From: Amycolatopsis cihanbeyliensis
GTDB taxonomy: Bacteria; Actinomycetota; Actinomycetes; Mycobacteriales; Pseudonocardiaceae
NCBI RefSeq assembly: GCF_006715045.1
Contig: NZ_VFML01000001.1
Coordinates: 3,006,501 to 3,070,500, forward strand
DNA: 64,000 nucleotides
Direction of reading: 5' to 3'
Positions 1-8,751 of this stretch are shown piece after piece. A program made the translations under genes and the position numbers. The notes under the pieces are model-generated. The model made no database searches and had not been told where the DNA came from. It worked only from the letters and a program-made list of their open reading frames with translations. Positions within the stretch are counted from its first letter, which is position 1, and every line of letters starts with the position of its first letter.

Positions 1-638
1 AGATCGCGCTGGACCAGCCCGGGGTGCGGGTGCACGACACCTGGAACACCATGGGCATGCGAGCGACCCGCAGCGACGACCTCGAGCTGACCGAGGTCTT
101 CGTCCCGGACGACCGGGTGGTGCACTCGCTGCCGGTCGGGCACCTGGACGCGCGCGTGCTGGAGACGGTGTGGGCGTGGGCGATGCCGGCGTTCTCCGCG
201 GTGTACACCGGCATCGCAGCGGGGGCACTGGACTGGGCCGCGCGGCAGCTCGTCCGGCGTGGGCGGGAGACCGACCCGGTGCTGCAGGACCTCATCGGTG
301 AGTGCCAGATCCTGGTGGAGAGCTCGCGCGCGCTGATCCACCGGCACGCGGGCGAGGTGACCGGCCGCGAGCTGTTCGAGCACGGGGTGCAGCAGGGCAT
401 CGCCCGGTGCGCCCTGGTGAAGTACACCGCGAGCAACAACGCGACGAAGGTGCTGCAGCGGCTGGTCGACGCCCTCGGCGGTGCGGCCTACAGCAAGGAC
501 CTGCCGTTCGAGCGGATGTGGCGGGACGTGCAGGCCGGCACGTTCATGCCGATGGGCAACCTCGCGGCGCGCAAGCTCATCGGCGCCAGCGTGCTCGGGG
601 TGCGGACCGCCCCCACCGTCGACTTCGACACCCCCTAG
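1..638 (+). CDS. Acyl-CoA dehydrogenase family protein, C-terminal part (5' end outside window)
   Basis: The reading frame is open from the first bases of the window (frame beginning at base 3) and ends with TAG at 636-638, so the start lies upstream. The visible ~210 residues match the C-terminal half of acyl-CoA dehydrogenases: the middle beta-domain end (TWNTMGMRATRSDDLELTEV, the pattern in which substrate-specific flavin enzymes fold over FAD) followed by the all-helical C-terminal domain. These enzymes use FAD to desaturate acyl-CoA at C2-C3 or, in divergent members, act as flavin monooxygenases; which applies cannot be told from this part. The next gene runs convergently 25 bp away. Confidence 0.85.
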   Translation, partial: IALDQPGVRVHDTWNTMGMRATRSDDLELTEVFVPDDRVVHSLPVGHLDARVLETVWAWAMPAFSAVYTGIAAGALDWAARQLVRRGRETDPVLQDLIGECQILVESSRALIHRHAGEVTGRELFEHGVQQGIARCALVKYTASNNATKVLQRLVDALGGAAYSKDLPFERMWRDVQAGTFMPMGNLAARKLIGASVLGVRTAPTVDFDTP

Positions 639-663
639 CGAACCGTGGAGGTACCGGTCCGGC

Positions 664-1401
664 CTAGGAACTGCTGACCAGCTCCGCCCAGCGGCGCACC
701 GCCTCCGCGTCGAGCGATTCGGTCCAGCCACCCTGCCGGACGGCGCCGCCCACGTGGAATGCGGTGACTCCGGCGGCGCGCAGCGGGGCGATGTGCTCGG
801 CGCGCAGGCCGCCCCCGGCCAGCAGCCGCGGCCCCTCCCGCCGCGCGGCCAGCTCCCGCAACAGCGTCCGGCCGCGCTCGACGCCCTCCGGATGGCCCGC
901 GGTGAGCACGGTGTCGCATTCCGCCTCGACCAGCATGGCGTGTGCGGCACGGGGATCGGCGGCATGGTCCACCGCGCGGTGGAAGGTCCACCGGCAGCCG
1001 GGGACGCTCTCCGCGAGCGCTCGGCAGGCGGCCAGGTCGGGCTCACCGCCTGGGGTGAGGAAACCGAACACGAACTCGGCGGCGCCGGCCTCGGCCAGGT
1101 CGGCGGCGCGCGAGCGCAACCCGTCCAGCCCCACGGGCCGGAACGAGTCCTCCGCCCGCAGCATCACCCGGACCGGAAGGTCGGTCGCGCCGAGCACCTC
1201 CCGCACCACCGCGGCGCTCGGGGTGAGCCCGGCCACCGCCATGTCGGTGACCAGCTCCAGCCGATCCGCGCCGCCCTTCTGGGCCCGTTCGGCGTCCTCC
1301 GGCCCGAGCGCGATCACCTCGAGCAAGGCTTCGGTGCTTGCCCGGAAACGCGCGGCACGATCCTCGTTCGGCACGGGCTCGGGCGCCCTACCACTGGTCA
1401 C
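664..1401 (-). CDS. cutC: CutC family protein (copper homeostasis / TIM-barrel)
   Basis: About 245 residues with the CutC TIM-barrel signature: LEVIALGPEDAERAQKGGADRLELV near the N-terminus (the family's conserved AxxGGAdRIELC region), VMLRAEDSF, FHRAVDHA, VLTAGHPEGVERG and the C-terminal FHVGGAVR. CutC has been linked to copper tolerance in E. coli, but its biochemical role is unclear. I chose the GTG at 1401 because a GGTGAG ribosome site lies 6 nt upstream, giving a 7-bp gap to the preceding sensor kinase gene; a longer reading from 1473 would overlap that gene. Probably co-transcribed with the kinase gene. Confidence 0.85.
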   Translation of the reverse strand: MTSGRAPEPVPNEDRAARFRASTEALLEVIALGPEDAERAQKGGADRLELVTDMAVAGLTPSAAVVREVLGATDLPVRVMLRAEDSFRPVGLDGLRSRAADLAEAGAAEFVFGFLTPGGEPDLAACRALAESVPGCRWTFHRAVDHAADPRAAHAMLVEAECDTVLTAGHPEGVERGRTLLRELAARREGPRLLAGGGLRAEHIAPLRAAGVTAFHVGGAVRQGGWTESLDAEAVRRWAELVSSS

Positions 1402-1408
1402 GAACAGC

Positions 1409-4198
1409 TCACCGTCCCTGTCCTCTCGTCGACCGCTCCACGGCCCGCTGGTGCCGGCCGCGCTGCCGGCCACTCTGCAGGCTCGCCATGCGCAGCCGTA
1501 CCGCCTCCGGTGCCATGGAGATGACCGGACCCTCGTCCATGGCCGGGGTATCGGTCGCGCTCGGGATCCGTCCCTCGCGCGGCACCCGCCGCGGCAGCCC
1601 CGCCGCGGTCAGGCCGCCGTCCTGGACAGTCTCCCCGGTGTCCGCGGCGGGCCGCTCCGCGGGCACCGCTCCGGCTGCCGCGGAATCCTCCGGCCAGGCG
1701 TACGACTCCGGGTCGTCCTCCGCACCGGGCCACCGGCGCGGCTCCTGCCACAGTTGCTCGGGCACCGTGATCGGGTCGGATGGCCGCGGCAACCGCTCGA
1801 TCTCCTCGGTGTCCGCCTCGGCGAGGTCCTCTGCCTCGCCCCCGGTGTCCTCCGCGGCGGGCTCGCCCCGGATCCGGGTGAGCGCGTCCAGCCCGGACCT
1901 GTCCGCGTCCTCCTCCCCCGCGGCGACCGCCTGGAACCACTGGGCCAGGACGGCCTGGTAGGCAGGCATCCGCTCGGTCGGGACGTCGTCCTCGAGCGGG
2001 TGTGCGTCGTCATCGTCCTCGGTCGGCCAGTCCGGCGGCGACTCCGGCTCCACCGGCGCCCGGCGCGGCGGGCCGTGCTCGGCGAGCGAGCGGGCGAGCG
2101 GGGATTCCGGCTCCGGTTCGGGCTCCGGTTGGAGTTCGGGCTCGACGGGCTCCCGCTCCGCTTCCTCGACCGGCTCGGGCTCCGGTTCGGCGGGCTCGGG
2201 GGAGACCTCCTCGGGCGGTGGCGGCGCCCCGAGCAGCGCGGCCGGCACGATCACGGTCGCGGTGAGCCCGCCCTGACCGGACTCGGCCAGCCGCACCCGG
2301 ATGTCGTGCCTGCGCGCCAGCCGCGCCACCACGTACAACCCCATCCGCCGGGAGACCTCGACGTCCACCTCGGGCGGCTCGGCGAGCCGGGTGTTCGCCC
2401 GCCGGATCTCGGTGGGTGGCATCCCGGCGCCGCGGTCGGTGATGTCGATCCGCCAGTCCCCGTCCGGGGTGATCGAGCTGGCCACCGAGACCATGGTGTC
2501 CGGCGGGGAGTACTCGGTGGCGTTCTCCAGCAGTTCGGAGACGACATGCACCAGGTCGCTCACCGCGTCGCCACGCACGGCGAACGCGGGCGTGGTGGCG
2601 ACCTCGATACGCCGGTAATGCTCCACCTCGGACAGTGCGGCGCCGATGATCTCGTCAGTGGCCGCCGCTCCCGCGGCCGCGGGGCCGAGGTCCTGCCCGG
2701 ACAGCACCAGCAGGTTCTCACTGTTGCGCCGCATCCGGGTGGCGAGGTGGTCGAGCTCGAACAGCCCACCGAGGGTCTCCGGGTCCTGCTCGTCGGCCTC
2801 CATCCGATCCAGCACCGACAACTGCCGCTCGACCAGTTCCTGGCTACGCCGGGAAAGGTTGGCGAACATCGAGTTGACGTTCTCCCGCAGCAGGGCCTGC
2901 TCGCCCGCCAACCGCACGGCCTCGCCGTGCACCGCGTCGAAGGCCCGCGCCACCTGGCCGAGTTCCTCCCTGCTGAACACCGGGACCGGCGCCACCCCGC
3001 GCCTGCCCTCCCTGCTCGGGTCCGGATCGGCGAGGATCTCGTCCACGGCCGCGGGCAGCCGGTGCCCGGCGACCTCGAGGGCGCTGCGGCGCAGTGTCCG
3101 TAACGGCCGCAGCAGTGAGCGTGCCACCACCGCCGCCAGGATCCCGGCGACAATCAGCACCCCGAGCATCACCCCGGCGCCGCGGATCGCGTCCTCGCGT
3201 GCCCGCGTCGCGAGCAGGTCGGAACGTTGCTGTACCTGCACCAGCATCGCTTCCTGGACCTGGTTGGCCAGGTTGACGGTGTACGTGGCCGCGGTCTCCC
3301 AGCGTCGCGGGTCCAGCCCGGTCAGCGGTTCGCCGTTCTCGGTGCGGTTGAGCACGGCCTCGACCATGTCGTTGCCGTTGTCGACCACCAGGCCGATCAC
3401 CGTGTCGTCGTACATACGCCGCTGCTCGGGCGTGGCGAGCTTACCGAAATCGTTGCGTGCCGCGGCCAGTTCGGCCTCGGCACCGAGCAGCGCCCGCTGC
3501 CCCTCCTCGGAGAGGTTGCCGCGGGCCAACCCCTCGGCCACCACAGCCCGCTTCACCGACATCAGGTCCTTGACCCTGGCCAACGCGTTGGTGGCCAGCC
3601 GCGTCCTGGTCAGCTTCCGGTCGGTCGGCTCGGCCGCGGCCTGGTCCCCGATGTCCAGCAGCCCGGTGATCAACTCGCCGTAGGAGCGCCGTACCCCCGT
3701 GGAAGGCAGGGCCGAATGCTCGCTCGCGTACCGCAGCCCGATCAGCGTGCCGAGCCGGTCCTCGGTCTGCTCGAAGCTCGCCACGGCCTGCTCGGACAAC
3801 CGGGGGCGAACCTCGGCCAACGCCCGGTCGAACTCACCGACCGCGGCGTTCACCCGCTCCCGCTGGGTGTTCAGCTCCGCCAGGTCACCCTGCCGGTCGG
3901 CGGCGACATACCGGACCGAGAGGTCGCGTTCGCGCTGCAACCGGTGCACGAGCGCGGCCACCCGCTGGTCCACCTGGACCCTGGTGGCGCCCTCGGCGAA
4001 TCGGGTGGCCTGGGCGAGGTCCGACCTGATCCGCAGGCCGACCAGCACCACAACCGCCAGGGTGGGGATGAGCAGCACCGCGAGCAACTTGCTGCGCAGC
4101 CGCCAGTTCCGCAGCCGCCATCCGCCGCCCGCCTCCCCGGCTTCCTCCTGTTGCCGACCCGCTGGCGGGGGTCCGCCCCCTCGGCTACGACGGGTCAC
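1409..4198 (-). CDS. Sensor histidine kinase with nitrate/nitrite-sensing (NIT) domain, conservon type
   Basis: 929-residue membrane sensor. After a short basic N-terminus there is a first membrane helix (LLAVLLIPTLAVVVLVGLRI, around residues 35-55), a large extracellular helical domain matching the NIT fold, a second membrane helix (GVMLGVLIVAGILAAVVA), a HAMP-like linker, a coiled DHp-like region (NLSRRSQELVERQLSVLDRME) and a HATPase_c domain (ELLENATEYSPP N-box, DRGAGMP G1 box). The canonical phospho-His is not evident in the SRRSQELV stretch, as is common in the actinobacterial conservon (CvnA) class. The last ~250 residues are acidic, Pro/Glu-rich and probably disordered. GTG at 4198 is preceded by AAGGAAG; the in-frame ATG at 4300 has no such site. 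No CvnB/C/D partners are adjacent, so it is an orphan. It is divergent from a nitrate/sulfonate-type binding lipoprotein, which may deliver its ligand (inference). Confidence 0.85.
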   Translation of the reverse strand: MTRRSRGGGPPPAGRQQEEAGEAGGGWRLRNWRLRSKLLAVLLIPTLAVVVLVGLRIRSDLAQATRFAEGATRVQVDQRVAALVHRLQRERDLSVRYVAADRQGDLAELNTQRERVNAAVGEFDRALAEVRPRLSEQAVASFEQTEDRLGTLIGLRYASEHSALPSTGVRRSYGELITGLLDIGDQAAAEPTDRKLTRTRLATNALARVKDLMSVKRAVVAEGLARGNLSEEGQRALLGAEAELAAARNDFGKLATPEQRRMYDDTVIGLVVDNGNDMVEAVLNRTENGEPLTGLDPRRWETAATYTVNLANQVQEAMLVQVQQRSDLLATRAREDAIRGAGVMLGVLIVAGILAAVVARSLLRPLRTLRRSALEVAGHRLPAAVDEILADPDPSREGRRGVAPVPVFSREELGQVARAFDAVHGEAVRLAGEQALLRENVNSMFANLSRRSQELVERQLSVLDRMEADEQDPETLGGLFELDHLATRMRRNSENLLVLSGQDLGPAAAGAAATDEIIGAALSEVEHYRRIEVATTPAFAVRGDAVSDLVHVVSELLENATEYSPPDTMVSVASSITPDGDWRIDITDRGAGMPPTEIRRANTRLAEPPEVDVEVSRRMGLYVVARLARRHDIRVRLAESGQGGLTATVIVPAALLGAPPPPEEVSPEPAEPEPEPVEEAEREPVEPELQPEPEPEPESPLARSLAEHGPPRRAPVEPESPPDWPTEDDDDAHPLEDDVPTERMPAYQAVLAQWFQAVAAGEEDADRSGLDALTRIRGEPAAEDTGGEAEDLAEADTEEIERLPRPSDPITVPEQLWQEPRRWPGAEDDPESYAWPEDSAAAGAVPAERPAADTGETVQDGGLTAAGLPRRVPREGRIPSATDTPAMDEGPVISMAPEAVRLRMASLQSGRQRGRHQRAVERSTRGQGR

Positions 4199-4416
4199 CT
4201 GGCTTCCTTTACCAACCGCTGCGCCTTCTGCGTCGCACGACGCCACGCCACACAACGTCCCGAAGACACCGTGCGTAAACCTACTGAACAGTAATAACAC
4301 TCGGGGTGGCTCAGCAGCCAGTCCTCACCCGAACGACGTGCCGGGCGATGGTATTGGTTCCGACCGCCTAAGCTCCACAACGAAACCACATTCTCTCGGT
4401 ACATGGGAGCCACCAC
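4199..4416. promoter_or_regulatory. Divergent intergenic region between NIT kinase and binding lipoprotein
   Basis: About 220 bp holding both promoters. A short inverted repeat TACTG-AA-CAGTA lies near 4283-4294 next to a TAGGTT-like -10 on the minus strand. No experimentally known site was recognised. Confidence 0.35.
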
Positions 4417-5385
4417 ATGAGGGCCGGCGCACGCTACTTGGTGCTGCCGGTGGTAATCCTGCTCATCTTGAGCGGTTGCTCACTGTTCAGCACGAAGCCG
4501 GACGAAAAACCCATACCGGAGCAACAAAAACTGCGGGTGGGTGTGGGTAATCCCATCGACACCGCGCCGCTGCGGCTCGCGGTCGCGCGGGGGCGCTTCG
4601 AGCGGGCCGGCCTGACCGTCGAGCTCGTCGAGCAGGCGAACCAGGACGAGGGCATGGCCCAGTTGCGGGCCGGCGAGCTGGATGTCGCCTTCGCCACCGA
4701 TGTCGCCTGGTTCGAGGCCGCGAGCGAGGGCACCGAGCTACGGCTACAGGGCGAGGCGTACACGGCGGGGCGCGGCACGATGGCGCTGATGACCCTGCCG
4801 GGGTCGATCTACCAGGAACCGATGGACCTGCTGTCCCCGCGGATCGCGGTGGACGCCCCGGCGGGCCTCGGCACGCTCACCACCCGCTCGACACTGGGAG
4901 CCGCGGGCGCCGAGGTCGACCGGATCCGGTTCACCCGGACCGCGCCGAGCGAGATGGCGGAGGCACTGCGGCGAGACGAGGTGCACGCCGCCTGGATGGT
5001 CGAGCCCTACCTCACCGAGGCACAGAAGGATCTGGGCGCGACGGTGCTCGCGGACACCGCACGCGGCGCGACCACGGACTTCCCGATGTCCGCCTACGCC
5101 GCCACCACCGAGTTCGCCAGGACGAACCCGCGGACCCTCGCGCTGTTCCGCCGGGTGCTCGGCGAGGCGCAGCAGCATGCCAACGACCCCACGGTGGTGC
5201 GCGCGGCGCTGCCCGAGCTCACGGAGATCGACGAGACGACCGCCTCCCTGGTGTCCCTCGGCGACTACCCGGTCTCCCTCAACGGGGTGAGGTTGCAACG
5301 GGTCGCGGACCTCATGCACAGCTCGGGCATGCTCCCGGGACGACTGGACGTGCAGCCCCTGCTGCCGGAGCGGGGGCTCGGGTAG
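4417..5385 (+). CDS. Substrate-binding lipoprotein, SsuA/TauA/NMT1 type
   Basis: 322-residue lipoprotein: signal peptide with lipobox LSGC (Cys21), then a type-2 periplasmic-binding fold of the nitrate/sulfonate/taurine/thiamine-precursor class (LRVGVGNPIDTAPLRLAVARG; FERAGLTVELVEQ; LRAGELDVAFATDV; AWMVEPYLTEAQ). It would bind an organic anion or thiamine precursor at the outer membrane face. No permease or ATPase gene is adjacent, so it either works with a distant transporter or serves as the ligand receptor of the divergent NIT-domain kinase. GGGAG lies 7 nt before the ATG. Confidence 0.85.
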   Translation: MRAGARYLVLPVVILLILSGCSLFSTKPDEKPIPEQQKLRVGVGNPIDTAPLRLAVARGRFERAGLTVELVEQANQDEGMAQLRAGELDVAFATDVAWFEAASEGTELRLQGEAYTAGRGTMALMTLPGSIYQEPMDLLSPRIAVDAPAGLGTLTTRSTLGAAGAEVDRIRFTRTAPSEMAEALRRDEVHAAWMVEPYLTEAQKDLGATVLADTARGATTDFPMSAYAATTEFARTNPRTLALFRRVLGEAQQHANDPTVVRAALPELTEIDETTASLVSLGDYPVSLNGVRLQRVADLMHSSGMLPGRLDVQPLLPERGLG

Positions 5386-5506
5386 CAGGGTGGGGCGTCG
5401 ACCCACCGGTCCGCACCGGCGTACAGTGCCGGCTCCGGTTGGTTTGCGCAGGTCAGACCAGCCGGGCAACGCAGGCCGCTTCCGTCTCCTTGGTATAAAG
5501 GGGGAC

Positions 5507-7153
5507 GTGACCGATGGCCCGCTGATCGTCCAGTCCGACAAGACCGTCCTGCTCGAGGTCGATCACGACCGGGCCGACGACGCCCGGATCGCGATCGCAC
5601 CGTTCGCCGAGCTGGAACGCGCCCCCGAGCACGTGCACACCTACCGGGTCACGCCGCTGGCGCTGTGGAACGCCCGCGCCGCGGGACATGACGCCGAGCA
5701 GGTGGTGGACGCGCTCACCAACTACTCGCGATTCCCCGTCCCGCAACCACTGCTGATCGACATCGTGGACACGATGGGCCGGTTCGGCCGGTTGCAGATC
5801 GCCAACCACCCCGCACACGGCCTGGTGATGACCACCACGGATCGGGCGGTGCTGGAAGAGGTGCTGCGCAGCAAGAAGATCAACCCGATGCTCGGCGCGC
5901 GGGTCGACGAGGACACCGTGGTCGTGCACCCCTCCGAGCGCGGGCGGCTCAAGCAGGGCCTGCTCAAGGTGGGCTGGCCCGCCGAGGACCTCGCCGGCTA
6001 CGTCGACGGTGAGGCGCACCCGATGTCCCTGGTCGAGGACACCTGGGCGTTGCGCGACTACCAGCGCCGGGCCGTGGAGTCCTTCTGGGCGGGCGGCTCG
6101 GGCGTGGTGGTGCTGCCATGCGGGGCTGGCAAGACCCTCGTCGGGGCCGCGGCGATGGCACAGGCACAGGCGACCACGCTGATCCTGGTGACCAACACGG
6201 TGGCCGGCAGGCAGTGGAAGCGGGAGCTGGTGGCCAGGACCTCGCTCACCGAGGAGGAGATCGGCGAGTACTCCGGCGAGCGCAAGGAGATCCGCCCGGT
6301 CACCATCGCGACCTACCAGGTGATGACCAGGAAGAGCAAGGGCGAGTACAAGCACCTCGAGCTGTTCGACTCCAGGGACTGGGGGCTGGTGGTGTACGAC
6401 GAGGTGCACCTGTTGCCCGCCCCGGTGTTCCGGATGACAGCCGACCTCCAGTCCCGGCGCAGGCTCGGGCTGACCGCGACGCTGGTGCGCGAGGACGGCC
6501 GGGAGGGCGACGTGTTCTCCCTGATCGGGCCGAAACGCTACGACGTGCCCTGGCGGGACATCGAGGCCCAGGGCTGGATCGCCCCTGCCGAGTGCGTCGA
6601 GGTTCGGGTGACCCTGACCGACAACGAGCGCATCACCTACGCCACCGCCGAGGCCGAGGAACGCTACCGGCTCGCCTCCACCGCACAGACCAAAACCCCG
6701 GTCATCAAGTCCATTGTGGATAAACATCCCGGCGAGCAGACCCTGGTGATCGGCGCCTACCTCGACCAGCTCGAGGAACTCGGCGCCGAGCTGGACGCCC
6801 CGATCATCCAGGGCTCCACCAAGAACAAGGAGCGCGAGTCGCTTTACGAAGCCTTCCGCCGCGGCGAGCTGAGCACCCTGGTGGTGTCCAAAGTGGCCAA
6901 CTTCTCCATCGACCTGCCCGAGGCCTCGGTCGCGATCCAGATCTCCGGCACCTTCGGCTCCCGCCAGGAGGAGGCCCAGCGACTCGGCAGGCTGCTGCGC
7001 CCCAAGGAGGACGGCAGGCAGGCGCACTTCTACTCGGTGGTCTCCAGGGACACCGTGGACACCGAGTACGCCGCGCACCGGCAACGCTTCCTCGCCGAGC
7101 AGGGCTACGCCTACACCATCATCGACGCGGACGACCTGCTCCGTCCGCTGTAG
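5507..7153 (+). CDS. DNA repair helicase XPB (SF2)
   Basis: 548 residues, the usual length of bacterial XPB. The N-terminus reads TDGPLIVQSDKTVLLEVDH as in mycobacterial XPB, followed by a damage-recognition-like domain, then helicase motifs: Q-motif region LRDYQRRAV, Walker A PCGAGKT (about residue 205), DEVH box (about 298), LTATLVRED (motif III region), and motif VI QRLGRLLRP with an RED-like triad. It is a 3'-5' ATP-dependent helicase acting in nucleotide excision repair or transcription-associated remodelling. Start: GTG 5507, agreeing with the family N-terminus; it is preceded by GGGGG and by TATAAA exactly 7 nt upstream, so translation could be leaderless. Ends 7 bp from a convergent hydrolase gene. 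Confidence 0.93.
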   Translation: MTDGPLIVQSDKTVLLEVDHDRADDARIAIAPFAELERAPEHVHTYRVTPLALWNARAAGHDAEQVVDALTNYSRFPVPQPLLIDIVDTMGRFGRLQIANHPAHGLVMTTTDRAVLEEVLRSKKINPMLGARVDEDTVVVHPSERGRLKQGLLKVGWPAEDLAGYVDGEAHPMSLVEDTWALRDYQRRAVESFWAGGSGVVVLPCGAGKTLVGAAAMAQAQATTLILVTNTVAGRQWKRELVARTSLTEEEIGEYSGERKEIRPVTIATYQVMTRKSKGEYKHLELFDSRDWGLVVYDEVHLLPAPVFRMTADLQSRRRLGLTATLVREDGREGDVFSLIGPKRYDVPWRDIEAQGWIAPAECVEVRVTLTDNERITYATAEAEERYRLASTAQTKTPVIKSIVDKHPGEQTLVIGAYLDQLEELGAELDAPIIQGSTKNKERESLYEAFRRGELSTLVVSKVANFSIDLPEASVAIQISGTFGSRQEEAQRLGRLLRPKEDGRQAHFYSVVSRDTVDTEYAAHRQRFLAEQGYAYTIIDADDLLRPL

Positions 7154-7160
7154 CCGAGCC

Positions 7161-7997
7161 TCAGCCGAGGAAGCGGAGTAATTCCGTGGTGGTGTCGTGC
7201 GGGTTGTCCTCGGGCAGGAAGTGCCCGGCGTCGCGGATGATGACCCGACGGGCGCCCGGGATCGCGGCGGCCAGCCGGGATCCGGTGTCCGGAGGCAGCC
7301 ACTGGTCCCGCTCACCCCACAGCACCAGGGCCGGCACGGTGATCTCGGCCAACCGGTCCGCGACCGCACGAGTGTCCGCTCCGCGTACCGCGGCGACCTG
7401 GTCGATCCAGCGTTGCTGGCCCGCGGACCCCGCCCACGGGGCGAGATAGGCTTCGAACACGGCTTCCGGCAGCGGGTGCCGGGTGGCGGTGCGCAGCCGC
7501 GCGGCGATGATGTCGGCGAAGACGTGCGGTGGCATCGTCCGGTAAGCATCTTCGTACCGCTGCATATGCTCGGTGAACGGGGTGATCCACGGGTCGAGCA
7601 CCGCGGCGTCCAGCAGGGCGAGCCTGCGGGCGGGTACGCCGTGCAGCAGGTGTGCCCTGAGCACCACGCCGCCGCCGATGTCGTGCCCCACCAGGCCGGG
7701 CGCCTCGAGGCCCCAGTGCTCGAGCAACTCGGCCAGCGCGCGGGCCTGCTCGGCGATCGAGGGCGTGCTGCCGGGACCTGTCCAGGACTCGCCGAAGCCC
7801 AGCAGGTCCCACAAGTACACGGTATGCCGGCGGGCGAGCGAGGCGGCGACCGCACGCCACAGGTAGGACGAGGCCGGAGCCCCGTGCACCAGGACCACCG
7901 GCGGCCCCTCGCCGAACACCGCGGTGGCGGCCTCCCCACCGGACACCCGGACCCGCCGGGTGAGCCGCCAGGTCCCGGTTGCCGTGCTGGTACTCAT
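7161..7997 (-). CDS. Alpha/beta hydrolase with Asp nucleophile (haloalkane dehalogenase / epoxide hydrolase class)
   Basis: 278 residues with a complete alpha/beta-hydrolase core: oxyanion motif HGAPASS, nucleophile elbow VGHDIGGG (Asp in place of Ser), acid in GERDQWLP and catalytic His in DAGHFLPEDNP. An Asp nucleophile is typical of haloalkane and haloacetate dehalogenases and epoxide hydrolases, so C-halogen or epoxide hydrolysis via an ester intermediate is more likely than plain esterase activity; the substrate is unknown. GGAGG sits 7 nt before the ATG. It is divergent from the CGNR-type regulator at 8062, separated by 64 bp, and is the likely target of that regulator. Confidence 0.85.
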   Translation of the reverse strand: MSTSTATGTWRLTRRVRVSGGEAATAVFGEGPPVVLVHGAPASSYLWRAVAASLARRHTVYLWDLLGFGESWTGPGSTPSIAEQARALAELLEHWGLEAPGLVGHDIGGGVVLRAHLLHGVPARRLALLDAAVLDPWITPFTEHMQRYEDAYRTMPPHVFADIIAARLRTATRHPLPEAVFEAYLAPWAGSAGQQRWIDQVAAVRGADTRAVADRLAEITVPALVLWGERDQWLPPDTGSRLAAAIPGARRVIIRDAGHFLPEDNPHDTTTELLRFLG

Positions 7998-8017
7998 CTC
8001 GCGCCCTCCAAGCTAAT

Positions 8018-8037
8018 GGATATAGTCATCTTTATCC
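8018..8037. promoter_or_regulatory. Candidate operator between hydrolase and CGNR gene
   Basis: Short inverted repeat GGATA-N10-TATCC in the divergent promoter region, overlapping a TATATC-like -10 for the minus-strand hydrolase. Only 5-bp arms, so weak. Confidence 0.25.
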
Positions 8038-8061
8038 GGTTACACTAGCAGGAGGTAAGGG

Positions 8062-8649
8062 TTGAAGATAGCTTTTATCAATTACCGGCACGGTGCGGAG
8101 CTGGCTACCGACCTGGTCAACACCTCGGCCATGGTGCGACGCGCCACCGGCGAGGCTTTGCCCGGCCCGGCCGCACTGACCCGGTTCCTCGCCGAGCACG
8201 AGGTCCGGCCGGACGCCCTTGCCGGCGGGCGGCAACCGGCCGAGGAGGAACTGGCCGGGGTACACGCGCTGCGGACGGAGCTGCGTGCCGTACTGGAGGC
8301 CCGCACCGAACACGACGTCGTCGACGCGGCGACCACGCTGGTCATGCGCGCAGGGGCCGGGGTGGGCCTTGCCCCGGACGAGGAGGGGCGGTGGCAGTGG
8401 TACCTGGCCACAGCCCCGAAAGCGACGCTCGCCGGGGAGCTGGCCGCGCTGGCTGGCGCCGGGTTACTCGGTGCGCTGCGAACGTTGGGACACGACCGGT
8501 TCCGGCGCTGCGCATCCCCGGAATGCGAGGGGATGTTCGTGGACACCAGCCGGGCCGGACGCCGCCGGTACTGCATGCCCGAACTGTGCGGCAACCGGCT
8601 CAACGTGGCCAACCACCGCGCCCGCAAGCTGGGAGCCCAAAGCCCCTGA
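8062..8649 (+). CDS. CGNR zinc-finger transcriptional regulator (ABATE domain)
   Basis: 195 residues. The N-terminal two thirds form an ABATE-type ligand-binding-like domain (ATDLVNTSAMV start; LTRFLAEHE; LRTELRAVLEA), and the C-terminus is the CGNR zinc finger: FRRCASPECEGMFVDTSRAGRRRYC and the name-giving CGNR (residues ~177-180). The four cysteines bind zinc and the finger is thought to bind DNA. Start is TTG 8062 with a strong AGGAGG 6 nt upstream; no ATG or GTG fits as well. Divergent from the Asp-nucleophile hydrolase, which it probably regulates (inference). Its stop codon lies inside a palindromic repeat. Confidence 0.85.
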   Translation: MKIAFINYRHGAELATDLVNTSAMVRRATGEALPGPAALTRFLAEHEVRPDALAGGRQPAEEELAGVHALRTELRAVLEARTEHDVVDAATTLVMRAGAGVGLAPDEEGRWQWYLATAPKATLAGELAALAGAGLLGALRTLGHDRFRRCASPECEGMFVDTSRAGRRRYCMPELCGNRLNVANHRARKLGAQSP

Positions 8650-8722
8650 ACGTGGCTTTCCGGACGTTGAGCGTCCCAATAGTGGCGTTCGCAACGCTGA
8701 GCGCCGCGAACGCCACGTTCAG
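8646..8722. repeat. Palindromic REP-like element / bidirectional terminator
   Basis: A 77-bp element bounded by CTGAACGTGGC (8646-8656) and its exact complement GCCACGTTCAG (8712-8722). Inside, GTGGCGTTCGC (8682-8692) and GCGAACGCCAC (8706-8716) form a perfect 11-bp stem, and there are two imperfect ~30-bp tandem units each containing a GTGGC...TGAGCG pattern. It overlaps the stop codon of the CGNR gene and lies between convergent genes. It looks like the palindromic repeats I recall as frequent in Pseudonocardiaceae genomes; no second copy was noticed in this window. Confidence 0.6.
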
Positions 8723-8751
8723 GGCCCCCCAGGGGTACGCACAGCAGTCGG

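Noticed and set aside
764..3103. Long open frame (779 aa) on the plus strand opposite the NIT kinase
   Set aside because: Low-complexity Arg/Ser/Pro/Gly translation with no family match; it is the antisense of a GC-rich gene whose own domains are clear.
5453..7939. 828-aa minus-strand frame across XPB and the hydrolase
   Set aside because: Spans two well-supported genes on both strands and reads as compositional shadow.
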